Source: Spartinivicinus ruber
GTDB taxonomy: Bacteria > Pseudomonadota > Gammaproteobacteria > Pseudomonadales > Zooshikellaceae
Length of the DNA stretch: 64,000 bases
NCBI RefSeq assembly: GCF_011009015.1
Contig: NZ_CP048878.1
Location: forward strand, 2,820,354 to 2,884,353
Direction of reading: 5' to 3'
The position numbers and the translations under genes were made by a program. Below the pieces are notes generated by a model, which was given only the letters and a program-made list of their open reading frames with translations, was not told the origin of the DNA and ran no database searches. How positions within the stretch are numbered: position 1 is the first letter of the stretch; the number at the start of each line of letters is the position of its first letter. This document shows positions 43,560 through 53,248 of the stretch, piece by piece.

Positions 43560-45173
43560 ATGTCAAAAGTGATTTCATTTGAGCAAGCCGCGAAGCTAAT
43601 TAAAGATGGCGATGTGGTCACTGTTTCTTCTTCAAGTGGGCTAGGTTGTCCAGACCGCATGTTGCGTGCAATTGGTGAGCGGTTCGAGCAGGAAGGCCAG
43701 CCCAGAGCCCTTAGAACCTTACACCCTATCGCAGCGGGGGATATGTATGGGATTAAGGGGATTGATCACCTTGCTAAGCCTGGCTTACTTGCCAAGGTGA
43801 TTGCGGGCTCTTACCCAAGTGGTCCCTCTAGTTTACCTATGCCGGCTGTTTGGCAGGAAATTACTGAAAATCGTGTTACTGCCTACAATATTCCCAGTGG
43901 TATTTTGTTTGATATGCATCGAGAGGCTGCAGCTAAGCGACCTGGGGTGTTGACCCAAGTAGGTATTGATACCTTTGTTGATCCAGATCGCCAAGGTGGT
44001 GCAATGAATGCTCGGGCAGCCGCTGAGCCAATAGTGCGAAAAGTCCAGTTTGAGGGGGCGGACTATTTATTTTTCCCCAGTATTACTCCTCGTGTGGCAA
44101 TTATTCGTGCCACTTCCGCTGATCAAAAAGGCAATCTTTCCTTTGAACAAGAAGGCGCCTATCTCGGTGCATTAGAGCAAGCATTAGCGGTGAGGAATAA
44201 TGGTGGTGTGATCATTGCTCAGGTCAAACGGGTAGTTAGCAATAACAGTTTGCCTCCTTATCAAGTCCATATTCCTAATAATCTGGTGGATGCCATTGTT
44301 GTTGATCCAGAACAGCTACAAACCACCCAAACCCCTTATGATCCAGCTATCTCAGGTAAGATTCGCCAGCCAGAGGATAGTTTTACCATGCCGGAATTTT
44401 CGCCAGAAAAAATCATTGCCCGCAGGGTGGCACAAGAGCTTAAGGCGGGTCAGGCAGTAAATCTAGGTTTTGGAATTTCTGCCAATGTGCCACGAATCCT
44501 GTTGGAAGAAGGTCTGCATAATCAGGTGACCTGGGTGGTAGAGCAAGGCGCGGTGGGTGGTGTTCCCCTGTTGGGTTTTGCATTTGGTTGTGCAGCCAAT
44601 GCTGACAGTATTATCCCCAGTCCCCAGCAATTTACCTATTTTCAGGGCGGTGGTTTTGACCAAAGCCTGCTCTCATTTATGGAGGTGGACCAGCAGGGGA
44701 ACGTTAATGTTTCCAAGTTGGGGATCAAACCTTACCTTACCGCTGGCTGTGGTGGCTTTGTTGATATCACTGCCCATGCCAAAAAAATTGTGTTCAGTGG
44801 TTTTTTTACTGCAGGAGCCAAGTACTCGTTGGACAGTGGCCAGCTTCGAGTCATTCAGGAAGGTCGTTTTCAAAAGTTGGTTAAAGCGGTTGAGCACGTC
44901 ACCTTTTCCGGGCGAATGGGTATTCAGCGAGAGCAACAAGTGCTCTATGTGACTGAGCGTTGTGTCATGAAGCTAACACCAGAGGGTATTGAAGTCGTCG
45001 AATTGGCACCAGGGATTGACCTGGAGAGGGATGTGTTGAATCAGGCGGGTTTTGAACTGAAAGTCGCTGATCATGTAAAGCAAATGGATGCTGCACTGTT
45101 TAAACCTGAGCCATTTGGCTTAATGCTTGGCGAGCCAACTTTAGTAGGGCAAACACAGAGAGAAACTTCATGA
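43560..45173 (+). CDS. Acyl-CoA:acetate/3-ketoacid CoA-transferase, YdiF type
   Basis: 537 residues from ATG 43560 (GAGG 7 bases ahead). Fused alpha and beta halves of a family I CoA-transferase. First half ISFEQAAKLIKDGDVVTVSSSSGLGCPDRML; second half SPEKIIARRVAQELKAGQAVNLGFGISANVP. The active-site glutamate lies in WVVEQGAVGGVPLLG, the E-x-G motif. It moves CoA from acetyl- or acyl-CoA onto a carboxylic acid. Its overlap (ATGA) with the enoyl-CoA hydratase gene shows the acid is activated and then hydrated. The acid is not predictable. Confidence 0.92.
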   Translation: MSKVISFEQAAKLIKDGDVVTVSSSSGLGCPDRMLRAIGERFEQEGQPRALRTLHPIAAGDMYGIKGIDHLAKPGLLAKVIAGSYPSGPSSLPMPAVWQEITENRVTAYNIPSGILFDMHREAAAKRPGVLTQVGIDTFVDPDRQGGAMNARAAAEPIVRKVQFEGADYLFFPSITPRVAIIRATSADQKGNLSFEQEGAYLGALEQALAVRNNGGVIIAQVKRVVSNNSLPPYQVHIPNNLVDAIVVDPEQLQTTQTPYDPAISGKIRQPEDSFTMPEFSPEKIIARRVAQELKAGQAVNLGFGISANVPRILLEEGLHNQVTWVVEQGAVGGVPLLGFAFGCAANADSIIPSPQQFTYFQGGGFDQSLLSFMEVDQQGNVNVSKLGIKPYLTAGCGGFVDITAHAKKIVFSGFFTAGAKYSLDSGQLRVIQEGRFQKLVKAVEHVTFSGRMGIQREQQVLYVTERCVMKLTPEGIEVVELAPGIDLERDVLNQAGFELKVADHVKQMDAALFKPEPFGLMLGEPTLVGQTQRETS

Positions 45174-45946
45174 GTGGACAGGTTCGTTTAGAACAGCAGG
45201 GGCCTATTGCTGAAATCATTATTGATCGGCCTGCCAAGCTGAATGCACTAAATGTTGAAATGTTGGAGTCACTACATGCGTGTGTACAGACCTTGGAAAA
45301 GAGGCTTGATTGTCGAGCGGTAATTATTCACTCATCGGGTTCTAGTGCCTTTTGTGTGGGTGCAGATATTAACGCCTGGGCAGAATACTCTCCATTAGCC
45401 ATGTGGCGCACTTGGGTAAAGCGGGGTCACCAGCTATTTGATGCCATAGCCCAGTTACGACAGCCAGTGATTGCAGTGATTCAAGGGCCTGCGTTAGGTG
45501 GTGGACTGGAGCTCGCTCTGACAGCTGATATTCGTATTGCGGAGACCAATGCCAGTTTGGGTTTGCCAGAAACAGGTATTGCTACCTGCCCAGGTTGGTC
45601 CGGTTCACAGCGGTTAAATCGGTTGATTAACCCAAGCCTAATCAAAGAAATGCTATTTACGGGCCGGCGATTGGATAGTCAACGGGCATATCAGCTAGGG
45701 CTAGTCAATGAATTAACTGCACAAGGCCAGGGCTTAAGCTTTGCTCGACGAATGGCTACAGACATTGCCCAACGAGCGCCTATTTCTGTGCAACTGGCTA
45801 AGCAATTGGTGGATGCAGGAGTGGGGGATAATACCGCAATGATTTTAGAAGCGATGGCTGGCAGCTTGGCAGCCCATACTCAGGATGCCCTGGAAGGTAT
45901 TACTGCATTCCGTGAAAAGAGACAACCAGTGTTTAAAGGGGAGTAA
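45170..45946 (+). CDS. Enoyl-CoA hydratase/isomerase
   Basis: 258 residues, crotonase superfamily. NRPxKxNAL-type start (DRPAKLNALNVEM), CoA/oxyanion motif FCVGADINAWAE, then GPALGGGLELALTADIRIA with the first catalytic Glu and LGLPETGIATCPGWSGSQRL with the second Glu in PE. Both acids are present, so hydratase activity is expected; a hydratase/aldolase (Ech-like) role is also open given the downstream aldehyde dehydrogenase. Translationally coupled to the CoA-transferase (ATGA), 5 bases before the ALDH. Confidence 0.93.
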   Translation: MSGQVRLEQQGPIAEIIIDRPAKLNALNVEMLESLHACVQTLEKRLDCRAVIIHSSGSSAFCVGADINAWAEYSPLAMWRTWVKRGHQLFDAIAQLRQPVIAVIQGPALGGGLELALTADIRIAETNASLGLPETGIATCPGWSGSQRLNRLINPSLIKEMLFTGRRLDSQRAYQLGLVNELTAQGQGLSFARRMATDIAQRAPISVQLAKQLVDAGVGDNTAMILEAMAGSLAAHTQDALEGITAFREKRQPVFKGE

Positions 45947-45951
45947 CCTCA

Positions 45952-47496
45952 ATGTCCCAACAACAATCATTAGTCAACTGGGTTACTGGCAATCGGGTGG
46001 TTGAGATACCCACTGAGCCTTTTCAAGGTCAGCTATTAATTAATGGGGAGTGGCGGGAGGCTGCTGATAAGGAACAGTTAACTCGACAAAGCCCAGCTTA
46101 TGGTGTAACGGTTTCCCGTTATGCTAAAGCCACTGTGGCTGATACCGAAGCAGCGATTAAAGCCGCTCGTCACGCGTTTGATCAGGGGATATGGTCAAAA
46201 CAGTCTGGGGCTGAGCGTGCCAAATTGCTGAATCAAGTGGCTGACCAGATGATGGCGCGTCAAGAAGAACTGGCATTACTTGAGGTATTGGAGTCAGGCA
46301 AACCCATTAGCCAAGCCCGAGATGAAGTGGTATGGGCGGCTGAGTTGTGGCGTTATGCAGCAGTATCGGCAAGAAGTCTTCATGGTGAAAGCCATAACAA
46401 CTTAGGGGAAGACATGCTAGCCATGGTGATTCGTGAGCCTGTTGGCGTCGTCAGCATTATTACCCCCTGGAATTTTCCTTTGTTGATCGTTAGCCAAAAA
46501 CTCCCTTTTGCCTTGGCTGCAGGCTGTACCTGTGTGGTGAAACCCAGTGAGCTGACGTCGGCCACCACCTTAATTCTTGGTGATATTTTGCAAACGGTGG
46601 GGTTACCAGCCGGTGTGGTTAATATCGTTGTTGGTGAAGGGCCAGAAATTGGCCCAACTTTAAGCACGCATCCTATGGTGGATATGGTGTCGTTTACTGG
46701 CTCTACAGGGGTTGGGAAAGCCATTAGTGCAGCAGCATCGGATTCCTTGAAAAAGGTATCCCTAGAGCTGGGTGGCAAAAACCCACAAATTATTTTCCCT
46801 GATTGTGATTGGGAAGCGGCCGTGGATGCAGTGGTATTTGGTATTTATTTCAATGCTGGAGAATGCTGTAACAGTAGCTCGCGGGTATTAGTCCATGAAT
46901 CCATTGCGGATCAATTTACTAAGGCTGTAGTAGAACGCAGTCGTCAGGTACCAGTGGGTGATCCCTTGTGTGAAGCCACCAAAGTGGGGGCGATTATCTC
47001 TGCAGAACATCTGCAGAAAGTCACTGCCTATGTGGATGAGGCTAAAGCGGCAGGGGCGGAGGTTTATATAGGGAATACGCAATCTCCACCAGTGGCGGGC
47101 TTGCAGGAGGGGTTTTATCTGGCACCGACAGTGATTGCAGGTGTTCAGCCTAGCATGGCAGTGGCACAGGAGGAGGTGTTTGGTCCAGTGTTATCAGTGC
47201 TGACATTTAGTGATCTAGATGAGGCCATTGCCATTGCCAATGACAGTTTGTATGGCTTATCCGCTGGGGTGTGGAGTGCCAATATCGATAATTGCTTAGC
47301 CATTGGGCGGCAGGTGAAAGCAGGTACAGTTTGGGTGAATACCTGGATGAGTGGCTATCCGGAATTGCCGTTTGGTGGTTTTAAAGAGAGTGGTCAAGGG
47401 AGGGAGTTAGGACGATACGGCATTGAAGAGTTTACTGAACTAAAAACCATTCAAATGCATATGGGACCAAGAACCAATTGGTGGCTATCAAGGTAA
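45952..47496 (+). CDS. NAD(P)-dependent aldehyde dehydrogenase
   Basis: 514 residues. Cofactor-binding ITPWNFPLLIVSQKLPFALAAGCTCVVKPSE, SFTGSTGVGKAI, catalytic Glu in SLELGGKNPQIIFPD, and catalytic Cys in YFNAGECCNSSSRVLV (the first of the CC pair is expected). LPFGGFKESGQGRELG is near the end. It resembles betaine-aldehyde or aromatic-aldehyde dehydrogenases. It would oxidise the aldehyde formed in the operon's pathway to an acid. Tightly spaced after the crotonase gene. Confidence 0.95.
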   Translation: MSQQQSLVNWVTGNRVVEIPTEPFQGQLLINGEWREAADKEQLTRQSPAYGVTVSRYAKATVADTEAAIKAARHAFDQGIWSKQSGAERAKLLNQVADQMMARQEELALLEVLESGKPISQARDEVVWAAELWRYAAVSARSLHGESHNNLGEDMLAMVIREPVGVVSIITPWNFPLLIVSQKLPFALAAGCTCVVKPSELTSATTLILGDILQTVGLPAGVVNIVVGEGPEIGPTLSTHPMVDMVSFTGSTGVGKAISAAASDSLKKVSLELGGKNPQIIFPDCDWEAAVDAVVFGIYFNAGECCNSSSRVLVHESIADQFTKAVVERSRQVPVGDPLCEATKVGAIISAEHLQKVTAYVDEAKAAGAEVYIGNTQSPPVAGLQEGFYLAPTVIAGVQPSMAVAQEEVFGPVLSVLTFSDLDEAIAIANDSLYGLSAGVWSANIDNCLAIGRQVKAGTVWVNTWMSGYPELPFGGFKESGQGRELGRYGIEEFTELKTIQMHMGPRTNWWLSR

Positions 47497-47539
47497 GTGG
47501 GTATTGCGTTGTTTATGCAGCCTAAAAGCGATACCCAAG

Positions 47540-47561
47540 GTGTTTGATATGGAATAAAAGC
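47540..47561. repeat. Fragment of the dispersed palindromic repeat
   Basis: GTGTTTGATATGGAATAAAAGC matches the reverse complement of the 48921-49088 element (GTGTCCGATATGGAATAACAGC) at about 19 of 22 positions. Too short to be certain, but it lies in the same operon as a full copy. Confidence 0.5.
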
Positions 47562-47600
47562 ACCAAATCAATAGGAGTAAAAAGAGAAGTGGAGTGAGTA

Positions 47601-48851
47601 ATGAAAATAACGATTAAAAAAACAATCAGTGGGTTGGCATTGGCGATGACGTTAGTGTCTGGTGTAGAAGCAGCAGATGTGGAGGTGATGCACTGGTGGA
47701 CAGCTGGGGGGGAAGCGAAGGCGTTAGGTGAGTTAAAGCAAACCTTAGCCAAACAGGGAGTTGGTTGGAAAGATACCCCGGTAGCTGGAGGGGGTGGTAG
47801 TAATGCCATGACCGTATTACGGGCTCGAGTATTATCAGGTAAATCGCCGACAGCTGTTCAAATGCTTGGGTTTGATATTCAAGACTGGGGTGAGCAAGGA
47901 GTAGTTGCCAATTTGAATGATGTTGCTAAGCAAGAAGGATGGGATAAGGTAGTACCGCAAGCGTTGCAAAAATTCTCCAAATATGAAGGCAAGTGGATTG
48001 CTGTACCAGTAAATGTGCATTCTACAAATTGGGTGTGGGGAAATAAGGCGGTACTCGACAAAGTTGGTGTTAGTATACCTAAAAATTGGAACGATCTAAT
48101 AAATGCCATGAAGAAGGTTAAAGCAGCGGGCTATGTCGCGCTGGCTCATGGGGGGCAAGCCTGGCAGGATGCGACCGTTTTTGATGGTGTGGTATTGGCA
48201 ACAGGTGGCGTGGATTTTTATCGAAAAGCCCTCATTGAATTAGACCCTAAAGCTTTAAGCTCTGCCACTATGAAACAAGTTTTTGATCGAATGGCGCAAT
48301 TACGGGGTTTTGTTGATAAAAACTACCCTGGCCGTGACTGGAATTTAGCTTCTGCGATGGTTATTAATGGTAAAGCCGCTTTTCAAATGATGGGGGATTG
48401 GGCCAAAGGCGAATTTATCAGTGCCGGGAAAAAACCGGGTAAAGATTTTGTCTGTTTCCGAACGCCGGGTAGCCAGGGTGCAGTGACTTTTAATGCTGAT
48501 CAATTTGCCATGTTTCAAGTGGGTAAAGAACGTAAAGCAGCCCAACAACAAATGGCTAAAGCAATATTATCACCGGAATTTCAAATTAGTTTTAACCAGG
48601 TTAAAGGTTCTGCACCAGCACGAACCGACATTGCTACTGAGCGTTTTGATAACTGCGGTAAAAAAGCCATTGCTGACTTAAAACAAGCGGTTAATAACAA
48701 CAGCCTGGTAGGGAGTTTAGCTCATGGTCATGCTGTGCCCGCTGCTATAAAAACTGCGTTTTATGATGTGATTACCGCTCACTTTAATGGTGCTTTTTCA
48801 TCAGAAGAAGCAGTAAAAGCATTAGTGTCGTCAGTTAAAAATACCTATTAG
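47601..48851 (+). CDS. Sugar ABC transporter substrate-binding protein
   Basis: 416 residues. Signal peptide about 1-24 (SGVEAAD). SBP_bac_1-type: [71 protein letters not shown]. These are close to the glucose/mannose-type (GtsA-like) binding proteins of pseudomonads. ATG 47601 with GTGGAG ahead. It delivers a sugar or glycoside to the permeases downstream, from which it is separated by a 168-bp repeat element. An operator-like ATTGGAACGATCTAAT (48086-48101) falls inside the coding sequence. Confidence 0.93.
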   Translation: MKITIKKTISGLALAMTLVSGVEAADVEVMHWWTAGGEAKALGELKQTLAKQGVGWKDTPVAGGGGSNAMTVLRARVLSGKSPTAVQMLGFDIQDWGEQGVVANLNDVAKQEGWDKVVPQALQKFSKYEGKWIAVPVNVHSTNWVWGNKAVLDKVGVSIPKNWNDLINAMKKVKAAGYVALAHGGQAWQDATVFDGVVLATGGVDFYRKALIELDPKALSSATMKQVFDRMAQLRGFVDKNYPGRDWNLASAMVINGKAAFQMMGDWAKGEFISAGKKPGKDFVCFRTPGSQGAVTFNADQFAMFQVGKERKAAQQQMAKAILSPEFQISFNQVKGSAPARTDIATERFDNCGKKAIADLKQAVNNNSLVGSLAHGHAVPAAIKTAFYDVITAHFNGAFSSEEAVKALVSSVKNTY

Positions 48852-48920
48852 AGATTTCTTTAATTAATAACAATAAATGGAGTTTATTTATAACAAATCG
48901 ATGCTTGGTTCTTTCTTTTC

Positions 48921-49088
48921 AGGGTGTCGCAAAAGCTAATGGATATGGGGTAACAGGGTATTCAATCGCTGCTGTCGGGAACAGCTTTAGCTCTAAAGGC
49001 CAGGGATGGCCTTTTAGAGTGGCGAGGAATAGGCTGTTATTCCATATCGGACACAAGACTTATTTTCAACACCCTTTCGCGACACCCT
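48921..49088. repeat. 168-bp palindromic interspersed repeat (MITE-like), full copy
   Basis: Ends AGGGTGTCGCAAAAG (48921-48935) and CTTTCGCGACACCCT (49074-49088) are 15-bp terminal inverted repeats with one mismatch. A second inverted pair lies inside: GATATGGGGTAACAG and CTGTTATTCCATATC. The centre has TCTAAAGGCC/GGCCTTTTAGA. The element could fold on itself almost entirely. It carries no real gene. Related pieces occur at 23422, 24466, 29071, 42330, 47540 and 57397. It lies in an operon between binding-protein and permease genes and could lower permease expression. Confidence 0.85.
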
Positions 49089-49157
49089 CACGGGGGAGAA
49101 GGGACTAAAAAATACTGTTAGAAAAGAAAAGCATTATTAGGAGTGGGAATTAATGAT

Positions 49158-50078
49158 ATGAGTAGTCAGCAATCCAACTCAGTTGAACAAAAAAATACCG
49201 ATAAAGCCATTGGGTGGTTACAGATACAGTTACCTAAATTAGTATTGGCACCGTCATTCACAGTTATTTTATTATTTGTTTATGGCTTTATTATCTGGAC
49301 AGTTTATTTATCTTTTAGCACATCACGGATGTTACCCAATTATGAATGGGCTGGTTTAGAACAATGGCAGCGGCTGTGGAATACCTTAACCTGGCAAACG
49401 GCACTCGATAATTTACTAATATTTGGCAGCTTATACATCATTTTATGTTTGGTTATTGGTTTATTGTTAGCCATTTTGTTGGATCAGAAAATCCGTTTGG
49501 AAGGAGGCTTACGAACCCTTTATTTATACCCAATGGCACTGAGTTTTATCGTGACGGGGACTGCCTGGAAATGGTTTTTAAATCCAGGGTTGGGGTTAGA
49601 ACGTACCATGCAGGCATGGGGTTTTGAAAACTTTGAGTTTAATTGGTTAATTGACCCGAATATGGCCATTTATACGGTGGTGATTGCTGGTGTATGGCAG
49701 GCATCAGGGTTTGTAATGGCCATGTTTTTAGCCGGCTTGCGTGGTATTGATAATGAAATTATTCAAGCAGCCCAAATCGATGGAGCGCCCACCTGGAAAA
49801 TATATACGCGAATTATTATTCCGCAATTAGGGCCCGTATTCATGAGTGCGCTTATTGTATTGGTACATTTAGCCATAAAAAGCTTTGATTTAGTGATTGC
49901 TTTAACCGGCGGTGGACCTGGTAATGCCACGGCTTTACCTGCGACCTTTATGTATTCTTATTCATTTACTCGCAATCAAATCGGGGTGGGGGCCAGCAGT
50001 GCGGTATTTATGCTGATAACGGTGGCAGCAATTATAGTGCCTTATTTGTATTCAGAACTAAAAGGGAGCAAAAAATGA
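49158..50078 (+). CDS. Sugar ABC transporter permease, MalF/GtsB type
   Basis: 306 residues from ATG 49158. AGGAG is 15 bases ahead, so the GTG at 49143 cannot be wholly excluded. Six hydrophobic segments and the EAA loop AGLRGIDNEIIQAAQIDGAPTWKIYTRIIIPQLGP, the standard contact with the ATPase. Partner of the next permease. No ATP-binding subunit gene is in the operon. Confidence 0.93.
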   Translation: MSSQQSNSVEQKNTDKAIGWLQIQLPKLVLAPSFTVILLFVYGFIIWTVYLSFSTSRMLPNYEWAGLEQWQRLWNTLTWQTALDNLLIFGSLYIILCLVIGLLLAILLDQKIRLEGGLRTLYLYPMALSFIVTGTAWKWFLNPGLGLERTMQAWGFENFEFNWLIDPNMAIYTVVIAGVWQASGFVMAMFLAGLRGIDNEIIQAAQIDGAPTWKIYTRIIIPQLGPVFMSALIVLVHLAIKSFDLVIALTGGGPGNATALPATFMYSYSFTRNQIGVGASSAVFMLITVAAIIVPYLYSELKGSKK

Positions 50079-50956
50079 ATAAAAACTCCCAAGAAAATGG
50101 CTTCCGTTTCAATCTTATTGGGCGTGCAGTTATTTATACTGTACTGATTATTGTGGCAGTCATTTATTTGGCGCCGCTGTTTGTCATGATCGTCACTTCA
50201 TTTAAATCTCTAGATGAAGTTCGGGTAGGGAATATGATGGCTTTGCCGCTGGAAATCACATTTGATCCCTGGTTAAAAGCTTGGCAGTCAGCCTGTTTGG
50301 GGTTGGACTGTAACGGTATTAATGGGTATTTCTGGAATAGCTTGAAAATGGTGGTGCCAGCCGTGCTGATCTCTACTTTTTTAGGGGCATTAAATGGTTA
50401 TGTGCTGACCAAATGGCGTTTTAACGGTCATCATGTTGCTTTTGGCATGATGTTGTTTGCTTGCTTTATTCCTTTTCAAATTGTGTTATTGCCGATGTCA
50501 CAAGTGTTAGGTTGGTTAGGCTTAGCCAATAGTACATCAGGTTTAGTTTTGGTCCATGTGGTCTATGGTTTGGGATTTACCACCTTGTTTTTTCGAAACT
50601 TTTACGAAGCTTTTCCTAGTGAATTGATTCGTGCAGCAGTAATGGATGGCGCCGGCTTTTTCCAAATATTCCGTTATATTTTATTACCTAATTCTGGCCC
50701 TATTATTGTCGTGACTATTATTTGGCAGTTTACCAATATTTGGAATGATTTTATTTTTGGTGCTTCATTTGCGTCAGGCGAGTCAGCACCGATGACAGTT
50801 GCCTTGAACAACCTGGTCAATAGCTCAACCGGCGTTAAAGAATATAACGTGCATATGGCTGCGGCTATTATTGCAGCACTACCGACACTGATTGTCTATA
50901 TCGTGGGTGGTCGTTATTTTGTCCGTGGGTTAATGGCTGGGTCAGTAAAAGGGTAA
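50075..50956 (+). CDS. Sugar ABC transporter permease, MalG/GtsC type
   Basis: 293 residues, overlapping the previous gene by ATGA. Six membrane segments, with EAA loop FYEAFPSELIRAAVMDGAGFFQIFRYILLPNSGP and a C-terminal GRYFVRGLMAGSVKG, typical of the MalG family. Heterodimer with the MalF-type permease. An ATPase (MsmK/UgpC-type, often shared among sugar importers) must come from elsewhere. Confidence 0.95.
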   Translation: MNKNSQENGFRFNLIGRAVIYTVLIIVAVIYLAPLFVMIVTSFKSLDEVRVGNMMALPLEITFDPWLKAWQSACLGLDCNGINGYFWNSLKMVVPAVLISTFLGALNGYVLTKWRFNGHHVAFGMMLFACFIPFQIVLLPMSQVLGWLGLANSTSGLVLVHVVYGLGFTTLFFRNFYEAFPSELIRAAVMDGAGFFQIFRYILLPNSGPIIVVTIIWQFTNIWNDFIFGASFASGESAPMTVALNNLVNSSTGVKEYNVHMAAAIIAALPTLIVYIVGGRYFVRGLMAGSVKG

Positions 50957-50970
50957 CAAAAGGAATGTTG

Positions 50971-52470
50971 ATGCAGTACGACATAATCATTATTGGTTCT
51001 GGCATTGGTGGTGCCACGCTATTAAATCAGTTAGCGGATAGTGGCTTAAACATACTACTGATTGAACGTGGTGCGCCTTTAATTAATTCCGCCAGTTCCC
51101 GGGATAGTCGAGCCATTTTTAAGCAAGGTATTTATCGCCCGCAGGAACAGTGGTTGGATGGCCAAGGGAAATTATTTAATCCGGGGAATTACTATTACTT
51201 GGGGGGGAATTCGAAGTTTTATGGCGCAGTAATGATGCGTTATCGTCAGGAGGATTTTGGCGAATTAATGTTTGATGAAGGTGTATCACCCGCTTGGCCA
51301 TTTCCCTATGAAGAATTGGCGCCCTATTACCAACAGGCAGAAACCCTTTACCAAGTAAAAGGCACAACAGGCCAGGATAGTTGTGAGCCGTCAGGTGCGA
51401 AAGGTTATGTCGGTTCAGCCGTGGCTGATGAACCTGTGATTAGTCTACTGCGCGGTAGACTCTCTCAATTGGGCGTTAATCCTTTTAGTTTACCATTGGC
51501 TATGGATGTGGATGCTTGGTTAGCAGCTGGTCGTACGCCATGGGATGCGTTTCCTGGCACTGGCGCTGGGAAGTTTGATGCTGAAACGGCGGCTCTTCAA
51601 ATGGTATTAGACCATCCTAACATTACATTAATGACAAATATGACTGTTATCAAGTTGCATACTACAAAGGGTGGTAAACGAATTGAGTCGGTTGAAGTCA
51701 CTCATGAGGGGGAACGAAAACAGCTTACTGCGCAGTTATTTGTGCTTTCTGCAGGCGCGGTTAACTCCGCAGCTATCTTGCTGCGTTCCGCCAATGACCA
51801 ATATCCCAATGGACTGGCAAATAGCTCAGATCAAGTAGGCCGTAATTTTATGAATCACAACTGTACGGCTCTTTTGGCCATTAACCCTTTTAAAGTCAAC
51901 GACGCTGTTTATCAGAAAACCCTGGGTATTAATGATTTTTATTTGTCTGACGGCGAGGGTGGGCAGCCATTAGGGAATATCCAGTTATTAGGCAAAATAG
52001 ATGGCAATATGCTGCAGGCGCAATTAAAGCTTATTCCTAAACTGGTTTTGGATTGGTTGGCCAAACACTCAGTAGATTGGTATGTCATGAGCGAAGATTT
52101 GCCTCAAGCTAATAGCCGTGTGCGCATTGATAGTAGTGGTCGAATTATTTTGGACTGGCAGCCAAGCAATTTAACGGCTCATTACCAATTAATAAAAAAA
52201 GCTAAAGCGCTGATGCACTCCGCCGGATATCCCATTTTATTAACCAAAGCTTTTGATCGTCGAACGCCTTCTCATCAATGTGGCACGGTGCGGATGGGTA
52301 GTGATCCTGCTAAATCCCCATTAGATCCTTATTGTCGAACTTATGACCATAATAATTTGTTTGTGGTTGATGCTTCCTTTTTACCTAATTCTGCTGCTAC
52401 TAACCCTGCGCTGACCATTGCAGCACAGGCTATTCGGGTAGCAACACATATAAAACAGACGGAGATTTAA
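50971..52470 (+). CDS. GMC family flavoprotein oxidoreductase
   Basis: 499 residues from ATG 50971 (AGGA at 50961-50964; ATG 50965 is too close to it). The FAD Rossmann motif is near the N-terminus: YDIIIIGSGIGGATLLNQL. GNSKFYGAVMMRYRQEDFGEL lies in the GMC first signature region. C-terminal GMC: HQCGTVRMGSDPAKSPLDPYCR and VVDASFLPNSAATNPALTIAAQA with the conserved His and Asn. No signal peptide, so it acts in the cytoplasm. It resembles sugar-oxidising GMC enzymes (pyranose or glycoside C3 type). The substrate is presumably the sugar delivered by the upstream ABC importer. Confidence 0.9.
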   Translation: MQYDIIIIGSGIGGATLLNQLADSGLNILLIERGAPLINSASSRDSRAIFKQGIYRPQEQWLDGQGKLFNPGNYYYLGGNSKFYGAVMMRYRQEDFGELMFDEGVSPAWPFPYEELAPYYQQAETLYQVKGTTGQDSCEPSGAKGYVGSAVADEPVISLLRGRLSQLGVNPFSLPLAMDVDAWLAAGRTPWDAFPGTGAGKFDAETAALQMVLDHPNITLMTNMTVIKLHTTKGGKRIESVEVTHEGERKQLTAQLFVLSAGAVNSAAILLRSANDQYPNGLANSSDQVGRNFMNHNCTALLAINPFKVNDAVYQKTLGINDFYLSDGEGGQPLGNIQLLGKIDGNMLQAQLKLIPKLVLDWLAKHSVDWYVMSEDLPQANSRVRIDSSGRIILDWQPSNLTAHYQLIKKAKALMHSAGYPILLTKAFDRRTPSHQCGTVRMGSDPAKSPLDPYCRTYDHNNLFVVDASFLPNSAATNPALTIAAQAIRVATHIKQTEI

Positions 52471-53237
52471 TGATGAGACAACCAGTAGCATTGATCACCG
52501 GGGGGCGCCAGGGGATAGGACAGGCTATTGTCAAACAGCTTGCTAAAGTGGGGTTTGCAGTGGCGTTTACTGCGAGAAACTCAAATGATGATTGTGCAGA
52601 ATTAATCGCCTATTGTGAGTCTGTTGGGAGTAGAGCCTGTTATATTCCCAATGACTTGGCTGATATTAGTGGCCACTGTGCATTGCTGGATCAAGTCATC
52701 AGTTGGGGGGGAGGGCTGGATTGTTTGGTAAACAATGCAGGTATCAGCTCGCTGGCCCGGGGTGATTTGTTGGAGTTGACAACAGAGTCTTTTGATCAGG
52801 TCATGACCGTGAATGTCCGGGGTACTTTGTTTTTATCTCAGGCGGTTGCCAAGTTGATGTTGGAGACTTCCGCAGAGTGTTATCGTTCTATTATTACAAT
52901 TTCGTCGGTGAGTGCACTGATGGCATCTCCTGAACGTGCAGATTATTGTATGTCTAAAGCAGCATTGGCCATGTTCAATAAAACGCTGGCATTACGTTTG
53001 GCCGGTGACAATATTGGAGTATTTGAATTGCGGCCTGGCATTATTAAAACCAGTATGACAGCAGGTGTTGCCAACCGTTATGAGCAGCATATACAGGAGG
53101 GTTTGGTACCTGCTAAACGATGGGGGATACCGGAAGATATTGCTTCAGCAGTGGTGCCTTTTGCCCAAGGGTATATGGCCTTTGCCAGTGGTAGTGCCAT
53201 TGAATTGGATGGTGGCTTATCCATTAACAGGTTGTAG
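52470..53237 (+). CDS. SDR family NAD(P)-dependent oxidoreductase
   Basis: 255 residues. TGGRQGIGQAIV cofactor loop, NNAGISS, Ser/Tyr/Lys triad in TISSVSALMASPERADYCMSKAAL, and a final SGSAIELDGGLSINRL. A 3-oxoacyl-ACP reductase or sugar dehydrogenase-like protein. The start (ATG 52470 or 52473) overlaps the GMC stop, with GGAG ahead. Together with two GMC enzymes it suggests interconversion of hydroxyl and keto groups on one scaffold. Confidence 0.93.
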   Translation: MMRQPVALITGGRQGIGQAIVKQLAKVGFAVAFTARNSNDDCAELIAYCESVGSRACYIPNDLADISGHCALLDQVISWGGGLDCLVNNAGISSLARGDLLELTTESFDQVMTVNVRGTLFLSQAVAKLMLETSAECYRSIITISSVSALMASPERADYCMSKAALAMFNKTLALRLAGDNIGVFELRPGIIKTSMTAGVANRYEQHIQEGLVPAKRWGIPEDIASAVVPFAQGYMAFASGSAIELDGGLSINRL

Positions 53238-53248
53238 GTGATGTGAAG

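Noticed and set aside
48905-49108. Open frame of 67 codons in the binding-protein/permease gap
   Set aside because: It lies almost wholly within the palindromic repeat element, has no ribosome site and no protein-like character.
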